Source: Nectonema munidae
Taxonomy: Eukaryota > Nematomorpha > Nectonematoida > Nectonematidae
Direction: 5' to 3'
Assembly (NCBI GenBank): GCA_030549495.1
Contig: JAUIRK010000570.1
Location: 413,501-477,500 of the forward strand
Length of the DNA: 64,000 nt
Shown: one piece after another, positions 40,901 to 47,769 of the stretch
How positions within the stretch are numbered: the first letter of the stretch is position 1
How the letters are laid out: every line of letters starts with the position of its first letter
Notes under the pieces: model-generated
What the model saw: the letters and a program-made list of their open reading frames with translations, nothing else
Databases searched by the model: none
Told to the model about the DNA's origin: nothing
Made by a program: the position numbers and the translations under genes

Positions 40901-41874
40901 ACTAATATTTACGGTAACATACTGAAGCAAAACTTAAAATTAAAGCGTTGAGGAGAAGAATTTTGAAGACTTCCTTTTCTAATTTAATGGAATTTTATAT
41001 GAGCAGACACCATGTTGATTTCTCGAGACACTGTGGTGAAACTGGTTTTCAAAGAGTAGGCATAAAAGCAATCTTAGTTGGAGAGAAATGTTTTTCTCTT
41101 GATTTAATTCTCTATAAAATAGTTGAAGACTAGGATCTCCTGAAGAGCAAACCCGGAAAAGTTGCTTAATAATAAGCACCCCAACAATATAAAACTATTT
41201 TTTTCATATTAGAAAATATTGCTGAGTAATATGATGACATATTCATCACATAAAGCCTCATGAAGAATTGATACCCCGAAATTTTATCACGTGAAGAACA
41301 ACCACAACAACAAAGATAGGGTGGTTGTTCTTCAGGAGATCCAAAGACCATGTGTTATAGAAATAAAGAAGTACGATTTATTTAGCCACCACCAATCCTT
41401 GTGCCACCAAGCCACGATCGCAACATTTTCCCAAATAAAGGCAATCGTCCAGAAAATGAGAAGGTAGAGGGAGTGACCAAATGGCATTTGACTAGGAAGT
41501 TGACGAGAACTTTCAAGATGAATCACACGCAACGACAAAAGCCACGTTAAAAAGACGATGAAACCCGTGACTACCGGATACAAGAAGTGGGGAGAAAATT
41601 GGAGCGTTAAAAGGAGACCTCTTCCAAAGGACAAAAGCGCAAGCACAATGCTTGTACCAATTTGCAACTTGTAAGCGCAAGAAGGCCGCCATTCCCAAAA
41701 CTCAATCTCAGAAGAATACTTGCGATAGTGGTAGCTCTGGACGCATGTTATCAAGACGATGTAGACAAAAAGGGAGAGAACTTTGATAGATTCGAAATAG
41801 CAGGGAGAGAAGACGAGATTCAAGACTCCGCCGAACTGTAAGTCGGAGTGAGCGCTGGGGCAGTAAGAAGGCAT
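10871..41874 (-). CDS. ABCB6: ABCB6 porphyrin/heme half-transporter, 14 exons
   Basis: Half-size ABC transporter of the ABCB6/HMT1 type. In the family it exports porphyrins or heme with ATP hydrolysis from mitochondrial outer, endolysosomal or plasma membranes, as a homodimer. The 14 spliced exons give 817 residues (human ABCB6 has 842) with no break in frame. TMD0 covers about residues 1-195 and carries Cys5 and Cys25 (the latter in SPCYF), matching the disulfide pair Cys8/Cys26 of the human protein. The six-helix core is about 215-520. The NBD has A-loop Tyr577, Walker [10 protein letters not shown] 601-609, Q-loop Gln649, signature LSGGEKQ 705-711, Walker B IILLDE 725-730, D-loop SALD 733-736 and switch His761. 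Start ATG chosen at 41874 because homology begins there. ABCB7 is excluded: it lacks this TMD0. Introns are full of transposons but no exon is hit. Confidence 0.95.
11097..11399. mobile_element. hAT MITE with 8-bp target duplication
   Basis: 303 bases with ends CAGGGGTCGGCAAAG and TTTACCAATCCCTG (inverted). Flanked by CTCTAGAG at 11089-11096 and GTCTAGAG at 11400-11407, an 8-bp duplication with one mismatch. No coding potential. The target is the centre of a piggyBac palindrome. Confidence 0.88.
11711..13924 (-). mobile_element. hAT transposon, BED-type, decayed
   Basis: 2214 bases. Ends CAGGGTTTCCCAACC and, inverted, CAGGGGTTCCCAACC. Flanked by a perfect 8-bp duplication CTCTATAG at 11703-11710 and 13925-13932. 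The interior carries a degraded hAT transposase on the minus strand. The perfect duplication argues for insertion more recent than that of the host piggyBac. Confidence 0.92.
11990..13530 (-). pseudogene. hAT transposase remnant (ZBED5/SCAND3-like)
   Basis: Minus-strand pieces in order: a BED-finger-like CVVC segment near 13450, then [32 protein letters not shown] at about 13080-13120 (the hAT catalytic Asp block), and RCLSRGNTT with YLAYLSDIF at about 12600-12725. Several frame changes and stops separate them, so no full-length protein is encoded. It is the internal gene of the hAT element at 11711-13924. Confidence 0.8.
14020..15560 (-). pseudogene. piggyBac transposase remnant
   Basis: Minus-strand segments in family order: [19 protein letters not shown] near 15060-15140 (typical piggyBac FLGILLLSGY-RMYW block); [16 protein letters not shown] and [13 protein letters not shown] at 14440-14560 (the VQW-DN and V-R-KKEK block); MGGGDLLDR at about 14375-14400 with [12 protein letters not shown] just after; and a Cys-rich tail [16 protein letters not shown] near 14060. 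Frames change several times and stops are present, so it is not functional. Confidence 0.85.
15840..16800 (-). mobile_element. LINE 3' region (RTE-like reverse transcriptase end)
   Basis: On the minus strand, [16 protein letters not shown] followed by EGKRRGEP with a Trp-rich continuation: the C-terminal tail common to RTE-like LINE reverse transcriptases (RLRWFGH-RM, then GKR-RGRP-KTW). It ends in a (GATGAT)-type tract at 15850-15862. Upstream segments ([20 protein letters not shown]) belong to the same reading region. Frames are broken. It continues into the foldback at 16345-17219. Confidence 0.7.
16345..17219. repeat. Foldback: two LINE fragments head to head
   Basis: Left arm about 16345-16806 and right arm 16818-17219 are inverted copies separated by about 11 bases. 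The inner tips (GATCATCAGGTATAAAAATT versus its mirror) match almost fully. The outer parts match through TATTTGGGAGAATG and AAATCTGTGA with scattered differences. Both arms encode the same RT region; the right arm reads DDLVLAAN, the palm-motif end. Confidence 0.75.
17220..18030. other. Intronic AT-rich DNA with a C run
   Basis: No protein motif. A run of about 19 C at 17647-17665 follows TTTGTGCC, a typical broken MITE edge in this window. Confidence 0.4.
18040..18800 (+). mobile_element. Tigger/pogo transposase N-terminal remnant
   Basis: Plus-strand frames give [35 protein letters not shown] then [24 protein letters not shown], and [14 protein letters not shown]. These are the two helix-turn-helix blocks (psq and CENP-B type) of pogo/Tigger transposases. 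No DDE catalytic domain follows; a Glu/Asp-rich stretch resembling the C-terminal tail comes directly after, so this is an internally deleted, frame-broken copy. Confidence 0.75.
19004..19167 (-). CDS. ABCB6: ABCB6 exon 13 (D-loop and switch His)
   Basis: Acceptor TTTTTAG, donor GTATGT, phase 2. Encodes [34 protein letters not shown] and GEIVERG. Confidence 0.97.
19168..20206. other. ABCB6 intron 12, nothing recognised
   Basis: AT-rich intron. A slightly GC-richer patch at 19600-19950 has no readable motif and may be an old repeat. Confidence 0.5.
20207..20319 (-). CDS. ABCB6: ABCB6 exon 12 (signature and Walker B)
   Basis: Acceptor TTTAAG, donor GTAAGC. Encodes [27 protein letters not shown] and SIILLDE with the catalytic Glu as the last codon. 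Confidence 0.97.
20320..21240. other. ABCB6 intron 11, nothing recognised
   Basis: AT-rich, with A-rich runs around 20740-20900. No repeat boundaries or coding motifs seen. Confidence 0.5.
21241..21415 (-). CDS. ABCB6: ABCB6 exon 11 (Q-loop)
   Basis: Acceptor TAAAG, donor GTAAGT. Encodes [15 protein letters not shown] with the Q-loop Gln, then [16 protein letters not shown] and IMKFPDG. Confidence 0.96.
21416..22950. other. ABCB6 intron 10, left part, nothing recognised
   Basis: AT-rich DNA. The GC-richer patch 22480-22740 contains no recognisable frame or terminal repeats. Confidence 0.45.
22955..23182 (+). mobile_element. RTE-like LINE C-terminal fragment
   Basis: The plus-strand frame reads [24 protein letters not shown], then after one [18 protein letters not shown] and a stop following KKKEKI. 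The [13 protein letters not shown]...A-DR-WR--I---DP block is the usual end of RTE-type LINE polyproteins. Only about 75 codons remain, with one in-frame stop. It lies in ABCB6 intron 10, antisense to the gene. Confidence 0.7.
23306..23624 (-). CDS. ABCB6: ABCB6 exon 10 (Walker A)
   Basis: Acceptor AATCAG, donor GTAATT, phase 0. Contains the A-loop Tyr (SFQY) and Walker [10 protein letters not shown], then [15 protein letters not shown]. Reading beyond the donor gives only a short intronic Phe-rich run. Confidence 0.97.
23625..24087. other. ABCB6 intron 9, nothing recognised
   Basis: A plain AT-rich intron of 463 bases with no repeat or coding motif. Confidence 0.6.
24088..24290 (-). CDS. 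ABCB6: ABCB6 exon 9
   Basis: Acceptor TTTTAG, donor GTACCT. Encodes [14 protein letters not shown], the last core helices and [15 protein letters not shown] followed by [11 protein letters not shown], closely matching human ABCB6. Confidence 0.95.
24540..27060 (+). mobile_element. LINE with endonuclease and RT, CR1/Jockey group
   Basis: Plus-strand pieces in order: endonuclease (QETW at about 24581; [22 protein letters not shown] at about 24885-24920; SLIDNIFI), then [22 protein letters not shown] at about 25926-25985, [13 protein letters not shown] near 26190, [13 protein letters not shown] near 26370, and [11 protein letters not shown] near 26468 with the catalytic Asp pair. Broken by at least two frame changes and one stop near 26145, so inactive. 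It sits antisense in ABCB6 intron 8. A short homologous tail continues to about 27060. Exact clade not resolved. Confidence 0.85.
26229..26258 (+). repeat. (TTA)n microsatellite inside the LINE RT
   Basis: About nine TTA/ATT triplets lie in frame in the RT and add a Leu run just after the FDSIRHS motif, where related LINEs have only two or three Leu. Growth by slippage after insertion is the simplest reading. Confidence 0.7.
27240..27620 (-). mobile_element. Possible piggyBac N-terminal fragment
   Basis: The minus strand reads [13 protein letters not shown], then [17 protein letters not shown]. PiggyBac transposases carry an acidic N-terminus followed by a P-x-x-LFELFFDEE block. Short, frame-broken and without the catalytic core, so tentative. 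Confidence 0.35.
27621..29001. other. ABCB6 intron 8, remainder
   Basis: No host coding sequence. An open frame at 27836-28069 has no motif I recognise. At 28240-28450, CAGGGTTGTGAAGTCGG and several CCGACTC phrases resemble an hAT-type MITE end, but the element is not bounded. Confidence 0.4.
29002..29156 (-). CDS. ABCB6: ABCB6 exon 8
   Basis: Acceptor ATCACAG, donor GTATGC, only about 90 bases from exon 7. Encodes [11 protein letters not shown], the signature-like [15 protein letters not shown] and SVVKYQ. Confidence 0.95.
29244..29365 (-). CDS. ABCB6: ABCB6 exon 7 (core helices)
   Basis: Acceptor ATTTAAG, donor GTATCT. Encodes [15 protein letters not shown] then AIVFLSIAF and [13 protein letters not shown], matching the human LVFNVIPTLADIIIG region. 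Confidence 0.93.
30013..30160. mobile_element. hAT MITE, 148 bp, perfect target duplication
   Basis: Ends CAGAGGCGCACATTG and, inverted, CACAGGCTCACATCC. Flanked by ATTTGAAG at 30005-30012 and again at 30161-30168. Contains a C run and CAAAATTTTGAGGATGTG, a phrase also found at 53715-53740 and, diverged, near 57020. It lies in ABCB6 intron 6. Confidence 0.9.
31040..31155 (-). CDS. ABCB6: ABCB6 exon 6 (HLH-WHL-GEVLR coupling region)
   Basis: Acceptor CAATAG, donor GTAAAC, ends in phase 2. Encodes [26 protein letters not shown] and INNLL, the most conserved part of the ABCB6/ABCB7 membrane domain. Confidence 0.95.
31215..31288 (-). CDS. ABCB6: ABCB6 exon 5
   Basis: Exon of 74 bases, acceptor CTTTAG, donor GTGTCT. 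Encodes [19 protein letters not shown] then TREIQ. The human counterpart is [21 protein letters not shown]. Confidence 0.92.
31434..31517 (-). CDS. ABCB6: ABCB6 exon 4
   Basis: Short exon of 84 bases, acceptor TTTTAG, donor GTAAAA. Encodes [16 protein letters not shown] and [10 protein letters not shown], matching the human segment ending FLKFLQGGGTG. Confidence 0.88.
32171..32260 (+). mobile_element. tRNA-derived SINE head
   Basis: A box GAATGGCTGTTAGACTG and B box GGGGTTCGATCCTG spaced about 45 bases apart, flanked by AT-rich DNA. It resembles a tRNA with an enlarged variable arm, but the acceptor stem does not pair, so a SINE is favoured. Confidence 0.55.
32632..32812 (+). mobile_element. 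tRNA-derived SINE
   Basis: A-box-like GGTGGGTTAGATACTGG then B box TTGGGTTCGATCCCGC, followed by about 100 bases of unrelated body and an AATAAAAAGG tail. This order (tRNA-like head, body, A-rich tail) fits a SINE about 180 bases long. Confidence 0.6.
34447..34645 (-). CDS. ABCB6: ABCB6 exon 3 (linker and first core helix)
   Basis: Separated from exon 2 by an intron of only 55 bases. Encodes the linker, [10 protein letters not shown], then [15 protein letters not shown] and [14 protein letters not shown]. Donor GTATAC, phase 1. An earlier GT at 34453 would put the next exon out of frame. Confidence 0.85.
34701..34830 (-). CDS. ABCB6: ABCB6 exon 2 (last TMD0 helix)
   Basis: Acceptor CATTAG, donor GTAAGG. 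Encodes [15 protein letters not shown] then FKAPALSY, aligning with the human FSLWVLRY...LFVLGLWAPG segment. It begins with one base completing the split Ser codon and ends in phase 0. Confidence 0.9.
35068..35271. mobile_element. hAT MITE, 204 bp, perfect target duplication
   Basis: Left end CCGTGTTTGTCGACC, right end (inverted) CAGGGTTTCTCAACC. Flanked by CCCTAAAC at 35060-35067 and 35272-35279. The interior repeats GTGGACCCC several times. Located in ABCB6 intron 1. Confidence 0.9.
36425..36780 (+). mobile_element. Probable tRNA-derived SINE
   Basis: A-box-like TGCCAAGCTATCGAT, then B-box-like GTTCAAATCCTAC about 35 bases on, then a GC-richer body and a (CT)n(AT)n tail at 36779-36802. The boxes are degenerate, so the assignment is tentative. 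Confidence 0.45.
38075..39310 (+). pseudogene. hAT transposase remnant with BED finger
   Basis: Plus-strand pieces in order: [17 protein letters not shown] with CSEVLAST and FPKPVK (the BED-finger start used by ZBED5-like hATs), then a decayed middle, [12 protein letters not shown] near 38815 (the family reads VRWLSRG), an ESP--KIALK segment near 39140-39160, and [19 protein letters not shown] near 39200-39250, the C-terminal dimerisation block. Many stops and frame changes; no terminal repeats located. In ABCB6 intron 1, antisense to the gene. Confidence 0.7.
40603..40891. mobile_element. hAT MITE, 289 bp
   Basis: TIRs CAGTGGCGGATCCA on the left and, inverted, CAGTGGCGGATCCAG on the right. 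Flanks GTAGGAAG at 40595-40602 and GTAGGAAC at 40892-40899 form an 8-bp duplication with one mismatch. G and C runs adjoin the TIRs. No coding capacity. Confidence 0.9.
41375..41874 (-). CDS. ABCB6: ABCB6 exon 1 (TMD0, residues 1-166)
   Basis: Encodes the start Met, Cys5 and Cys25, the first TMD0 helices and the conserved run [14 protein letters not shown] followed by DWWWLNK. Donor after position 41375 is GTACTT, phase 2. A near-consensus AAGATGCC surrounds the start. Confidence 0.9.
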
Positions 41875-43560
41875 CTTATTAATTGACAATGGGAACTGAT
41901 GAGAAATTATTGCATACTATTTTGAAAAAGGTAAATGCTCCAGGCGAAAAAGCAACATTTCTTTCCATTATTCTTCCTTTACTAAAAAGAGAGGAAAAAA
42001 TGAATGATGAATTAAATACAAAGGCAAAATTTGTGACTAAAAAATAGGGCAAACACTCAAAAAAAAGCTGATGCATCGTTCGTAATAAAAAAAAGACTAG
42101 ATAGTAAATTCTAGTGTTAAAAATAGAGAGCATTTCTTTGCTGTTTTAAGCCACTTGTAAATCCTATATATTTATTCTTTCTGTTCTCCATACATCACTA
42201 AAATTTAAAATAATCACTAGGCTTGCGCTAAACATTTGCCAATTCGCTATGGAGAAAGTGAGAGATTTGCTTGACGAATTCTAGCGGGAGCAGAAGTGTT
42301 CTGAGCCACCGAATAAAAACTGAGTGTCAGAGAGATGACGAAAATTTTATGTGTACACTAAATGCTTGAAAAGTTCCCATATATGGTGAAGAAGCATTAT
42401 AACGCGTTCTTTTGCATTCAAAGTACTAGTCCGCGTTAGACGCCTAGGATACTCGCAAATATGAAGGAAAGTTTACGTCTACCGCTGATACACACGCCTA
42501 ACGGCATCTCATTTCAGAGGGTTCTTATACATTGTCTACATATAAACATAAATAATCCATTCTGCAATAATAAAAAAACGATTAAATCTTTTAACTTAAA
42601 GGAAGAGAAGAAAGCTAAAATATCAGAGTCAGACAGCTCAAGTACAGGCGGCTTTCGGTAACCTTTTATGAAGGCAGAGATACGGCTGCATTACTGTTTT
42701 ATACAGATGTGCATAGCGTTATCTAGTTGTAAGTCAACAGCCTGCATGTCTTAATTTTGCTCTAAATTATAAACAAAGTCTTAAAAATTGGTCGCATCAT
42801 TCGGTCAATCCCGTAGAGTAGATTCTGGAATATTTTTCGACCGAGATCTTGGATCGTGCTTCACCACCGCGAACAAGCTTGTAGAAGGGTCACACATCCG
42901 AGGAGCAACGGCCCATAATCTAATTTATCATAAAAAATAGGTCATCCAAATATTTCAAGCATAGATTGTAGTCAAAACTGTAATTCAAGATCCTTGCGCG
43001 GATTTCAAAATATTCATTATGAGAATTAGATGAAGATATACTCCAAGGAAAAGGATTTGAAGAATACTAATAAAGTTGAAACTAAATGAAAATAAACGCA
43101 AGGGAAATCATTCCAAAAATATAACGCTATTTGAAATTTCTATTATCAGTTGGAGAAAAAGTTTGCAATCTCTTCTGATTGCGGTTTCAAACGAGTGGGG
43201 TTTGCACATTCACTCCAGTAATTGCAAACTAGCGCTTTTTGAATTGTTTAGACATGTGCTCTAGCCATATAGAAAATAATTACATTTTAAAAGGATAGCG
43301 TTAAAACAAAAAATGGATATTTATTGGATTCATTTTGCAATATATTTATCAATTACAAATCAAGAAAAATGTAGAAAAGTTATAAACACAAATGTCATAG
43401 AAATTTTAACCTCTTTTCTATATAAATAGAATACAATTTTTCATATATTCCGCTTAAAAATTTTATCGAAATACATAAGCCTTTAAATTTTATATAAATT
43501 TAGTTATATAAAATAAATAAACAAGTTATGGCTCAACCATATCCCTGAGAAATATATCTA
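41875..43560. other. 5' flank of ABCB6, no gene recognised
   Basis: Should contain the ABCB6 promoter. No TATA box can be singled out in such AT-rich DNA. The more GC-rich 42230-42940 part has a 66-codon open frame with no known motif and no support as a gene. Confidence 0.4.
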
Positions 43561-43700
43561 ATAAAATATTCTTTAGATTTTACATAAAATATGTTTTTAT
43601 ACCAAATCGATCTTGATGGTTTCAAGTCTGAAAACAATTTCACATTTAAAGGATTTAAAATATCTGACAGTGGCAATCAAATGTGAGCTTAGGGTCTAAT
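43560..43700 (+). repeat. Single satellite B unit
   Basis: One copy of the unit that forms the array at 53755-54680: TTTTACATAAAATATG, TTTTTATACCAAATCGA, then TTTAAAATATCTGAC and GGCAATCAAATGTG in the same order and spacing. Confidence 0.7.
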
Positions 43701-44421
43701 GTATATATTATTATAATGAGATGTCCTATCAATTAGTTAATTTTTTTTAATATTAGTATTCATATCAATTTTATGTGTCCTATAATTTTGATGGCTGCCA
43801 ACGTAGAAAGAATATTTTTTTTAGATAACATAGATATCTTACCCACACATATAAACCAATCTAATAACTAATAATCACACCTGCAATATTTTTAACTTGT
43901 CGTAGTTTTTGCCTCCATCTCCCTTTGCCTTGCTTGTTTTAACTTTCCAAAACTATGGAAGCCAATCCTACAGAAGCTATCCACATGAGAACTTCTCCCC
44001 CAGACTCAAACGACCCTGTCCTGAGGTCAAATCTCAAACCACAATAACCTCTCAAATTATCTCAAACCTTTTTGATGCTTTTATCTCTCATACCTCACTA
44101 TCCGCTGAAAGTGTTAAATTCTACAAACTAAAATCTGATACCCTCTTAAACATCGCCTCACAACAAGAGAGTAAACTTATGTTTCCAAAACCACCAGTTA
44201 TGCATCAGCTGCTGCCACAAAACCAATGATCATTACAAACCCCACTTACCTCTCGTACACCCAACCTTCTTCCCAAACCACGAAAAACTCTAGACCCAAA
44301 ACTTACTATCCAAATAATCCCCAAGGAAACAATTAAATCTCGCGCAGAAATCGTAGTCTTTAAAAATCCATAATAAAAAATGGAACCCAAATAACACCCT
44401 ATTACTATAAAAACACCAAAA

Positions 44422-46778
44422 CAGGGGTTCTCAACCTTTTTTGACCTACGCCCCCTGTTATGTAACTAGAAAATTTTACGCCCCTTCCTGTTTCTCTTTC
44501 ATACTTTTCATCTTACTCTCCTTACCCTTTGCTCTCCACATTCACTCCCTCTTACCTATGCTAGTCCTCTTGTTTTTATCGTCCAAAATACTCTTATGAA
44601 AATTGAAAAAACAATATAAAAAAAGACATTTTTATTTAATAAAATTGAAAAAAGTTTAATGAGATTTTTGGCATTGCTTCGACGCCGCAATTTTAAGTAT
44701 TCTCGGTTCAATTTCACTGAGTGCACAACGAAGATCATTCTCTATGTTCAATTTGTTTCTTCATTTGTTTTTATTGAAAAAACAGCAGAGAATGCGGAGT
44801 CCCTGAGATAAGTTGAACCAAAACTTTTAAAGCTCTACTCGCGACTTTAGAATAAATACTGCTATATTTAATCCAAAATGCATCAAGATAGCTCTTTAAA
44901 ATTACTCACAGCAACTGAATCAAATTTCAATTCATTTTGAATTTTTTCTTCAACATTTTCAACTTCACACTGGAAAGGATTTGAGATAAACTTCCAACTC
45001 TCTCGATTTTCATCAATGTTAGGAAAGTATTTTAAAAACGTTTCTTTCAAATGCTCCAAATGCAGGACTACTTGCTTTTTTAAATCTAAGCACATAGCAC
45101 TTCCATTAAGAGCCAAATCAAAGTTGGTGAAAGCTGCTGTATTATTTTGCTCAATTCTATTTTTCCATAAATCTAGCTTTGCAATGAAAGTGCGAATTAT
45201 GTCGTTGTAAGTTAAAATGTTCATATTTTTGCCTTGAAGTTTGAGATTCAGCGCGTTTAATGCTTCGAAAATACCAACCAAATATGCCATGCAAATTTGA
45301 AAGTTTGTAGATTTGAACTTTGTTAAAAGATTGGTTTTATTTTGTATTTTCAGGAAAGCTTCAACTTCCGTCCGCAATTCGTATATTCTCCAAAGCATAT
45401 TACCTCTGGAAAGCCAACGCGTCTTTGTGTAAAAAAGTAAGTTTTTTGCTTCTGATCCGATATCTTCGCACAAAAGCCTGAAAAGACGACTGTTTAATGC
45501 TCCGCCTTTAATGTAATTGACCATTTTGATCAAGCTCAAAACATCATTCATTTGTTGAGGCAATGTTCGAGATGCGAGAGCTTCAGGGTGAATAATACAG
45601 TGATTTATTCTTTCGTTTGAGTCCTATCATAGCAGCTGCTCTATCTGTGCAAACACCAACAAGTAAATTCCACGATAGTTCATTATTTAAAAAAAATCGG
45701 AAAGAACTTGAAATATAGCTGTTTTTGTTGTGTAGCTTTCTAACGAATGTCAATACAACATTTCTTCTCTCATACATTCGCCAGACAAAAATCGAGCAAA
45801 AACAATCAATTGAGAAGAATTGTATATATCGGTTGTTTCGTCGCATTGAATATCAAAAAATGGTGATTTCTTGATCTGATCAGAGACCTGAATTCGGATG
45901 TCTTCTGAAAGCTCACCAATTCTTCTTTTCACTGTGTCATCAGACAAAGAAATATGTTAGAGTTTTTTCGAACTGTCGGTACCTAAAATCAGTTCGGTGG
46001 CTAGAAGTAGTGATGGCTTTATCAATTTTTCCCCAATGCCATGCCTTTTTTTATTTTCTTCTTCTTTAAAATTCTGCTTTAAAAATGGGGACTGTTGGTC
46101 AAGTTTAACATTTTTCAGTGAGTCTCGTTTTGCTTCAAAATATGAGAGTGGTTTGTTTGTGAGTGTAGGGTGGGGTGGGTGGTTTTCGGGTGGCGTTCAA
46201 GACGATTTGGCCTCATTGAATCATTGCTCAAAAACTTTGTAGCAAATAACACATTGAGGAACTTAAACAAGATTCTTTTGAAGGAAAGTAAATCCGTATT
46301 TCAGATAATCATCTTGATAATTTCTCTTTTTGGAATTCATTGGAATAAAATACAGATTACAAATAATACAAATAGTATAAAGTGAAAATTGATATAAATA
46401 TAAATTGATATTTTAATACAAATCAAAAAAGAAAAAGAAATTTTTTTAATAAATTACTTGTTTATACACTGTTAAAAAAATAATATAAACAGATAAGAAT
46501 TAATCGAGCTCCGCCATTTTAAAAATTTGAATAGGAAGAATATTTAAATATCAAACATGATATTTAATTTTATCAACATGATTTAAGAGTGGCGAGGATT
46601 ATACGCTTACTATTTAATAAACCTAAAAAAATCTGTAATTGAAGTTCAAAATTTTTTTAAAAAACATACAGGAAAAAAATTATTTTTTCACCAGCAGTTT
46701 ACGCCCCCCCCCCCCCCCCCCCCTTGATTCCTTCTCACGTCCCCGAGGGGGCCTCGCCCCACCGGTTGAGAACCCGTG
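44422..46778 (-). mobile_element. hAT transposon, 2357 bp, decayed
   Basis: Ends CAGGGGTTCTCAACC and, inverted, CACGGGTTCTCAACC. Flanks CACCAAAA at 44414-44421 and CACCAGAA at 46779-46786 form an 8-bp duplication with one mismatch. A C run adjoins the right end. The transposase remnant fills the interior on the minus strand. Confidence 0.9.
44883..46100 (-). pseudogene. hAT transposase remnant (SCAND3/ZBED5-like)
   Basis: Minus-strand order: SLSDDTVKRRIGELSEDI near 45900-45950; FFDIQCDETTDIYNSSQL near 45825-45880 (catalytic Asp block); ELSWNLLVGVCTDRAAAM near 45630-45685 (second catalytic Asp in CTDRAA); then a 226-codon open frame 44883-45563 with TRWLSRGNML, CMAYLVGIFEALNALNLKLQG and a Cys/Asp-rich tail. 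Two frame changes separate the pieces; the C-terminal dimerisation block is missing. Confidence 0.85.
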
Positions 46779-47769
46779 CACCAGAAGCTCAAAACAAGGT
46801 ACTCTTTATTTCCAGTACTCTCCAACTTCTGAAAAATAAACTGTTGTCTCCCATTTAAAGAAAAACGGTATCATTGTAATGACTTTCCGCCTTCATACCA
46901 AATCTTCCTTCTACCAAGTATCTCTAAAAAAAATACCACTAGACTCTCTACCCCACTACTCTATGAAAATAGCCCCATATATTAAATCCTTAGGTACACT
47001 CAAATCTTTTTAAAAGAATAGGAAAAGAGGGCATCTATTCTTACACCATCTCCCTTCGCACTAGTAACTCAACAATTGCCAAATTCTTAATTGATAACCC
47101 TAAACTTATAGTAGAATCTAACCTCTAAAATACTAAAACCCAAATCACATCAACGTGAAACCTGCCTCAAATTTAACCACACAACCTTACATTGCAAATC
47201 AAACTTTCCTAACTGTGGTGGTCAAAGAAACCATCCTATTGCCTTTTGTATTTTCAAAGAAAACGATCTACGTCTAAGATGCTTTAACTGCAAACAAAAA
47301 TATTCCGCTCTCTCTCATTCGTGCCTCTTTAGACTACAACACCTTATCAACCTGAATGAAAACCACTAAAATTTACTCAAAACATTGGTATGTTAAACAC
47401 TCTTCACAGAGAAAAAACGCCTCCTTCCCTTCAATTCCTCCAAATTACACGCTACTTCAGTATCTTATTATTCAGCCTGTATCGTCATAAAATCATCTTT
47501 ACACTTTTCTTTCATTCATCAACACTCGACTCACGAATACATAATAGTACTAATATCACTGAGGAACAGCCAAAAAAATAGCATTTATGTAAAGTTCATT
47601 TTCTAAAGTAGTTTTTGGTGTAGAATTGAAAAATGGAAAACGCATTTTTCATTTTAGGCATTTATCAAAATCATTTTAGGTATACGTTTTTTGATAATCG
47701 GGTTTAAAATTTTAAGATTTTTTCAAACTTTTTTATGTATGATGATACTATAACTAATTTTGATTTTAC

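Larger units (their letters stand above)
43905..47580 (+). mobile_element. LINE ORF1 fragment, split by an hAT
   Basis: Left piece 43905-44413: a Pro/Ser-rich frame with AESVKFYKLKSDTLL. Right piece 46787-47580: a zinc-knuckle region with CLKFNHTTLHC, CGGQRNHPIAFC and CFNCKQKYSALSHSC at about 47160-47330. Such paired CCHC knuckles end the ORF1 proteins of Jockey/R1-type LINEs. No RT follows, so it is 3' truncated or separated. The hAT at 44422-46778 interrupts it. Several stops. Confidence 0.6.

Noticed and set aside
42461-42661. A 66-codon open frame ending in a Ser-rich tail
   Set aside because: No motif, no conserved family recalled and no neighbouring exon-like sequence; not supported as a gene.
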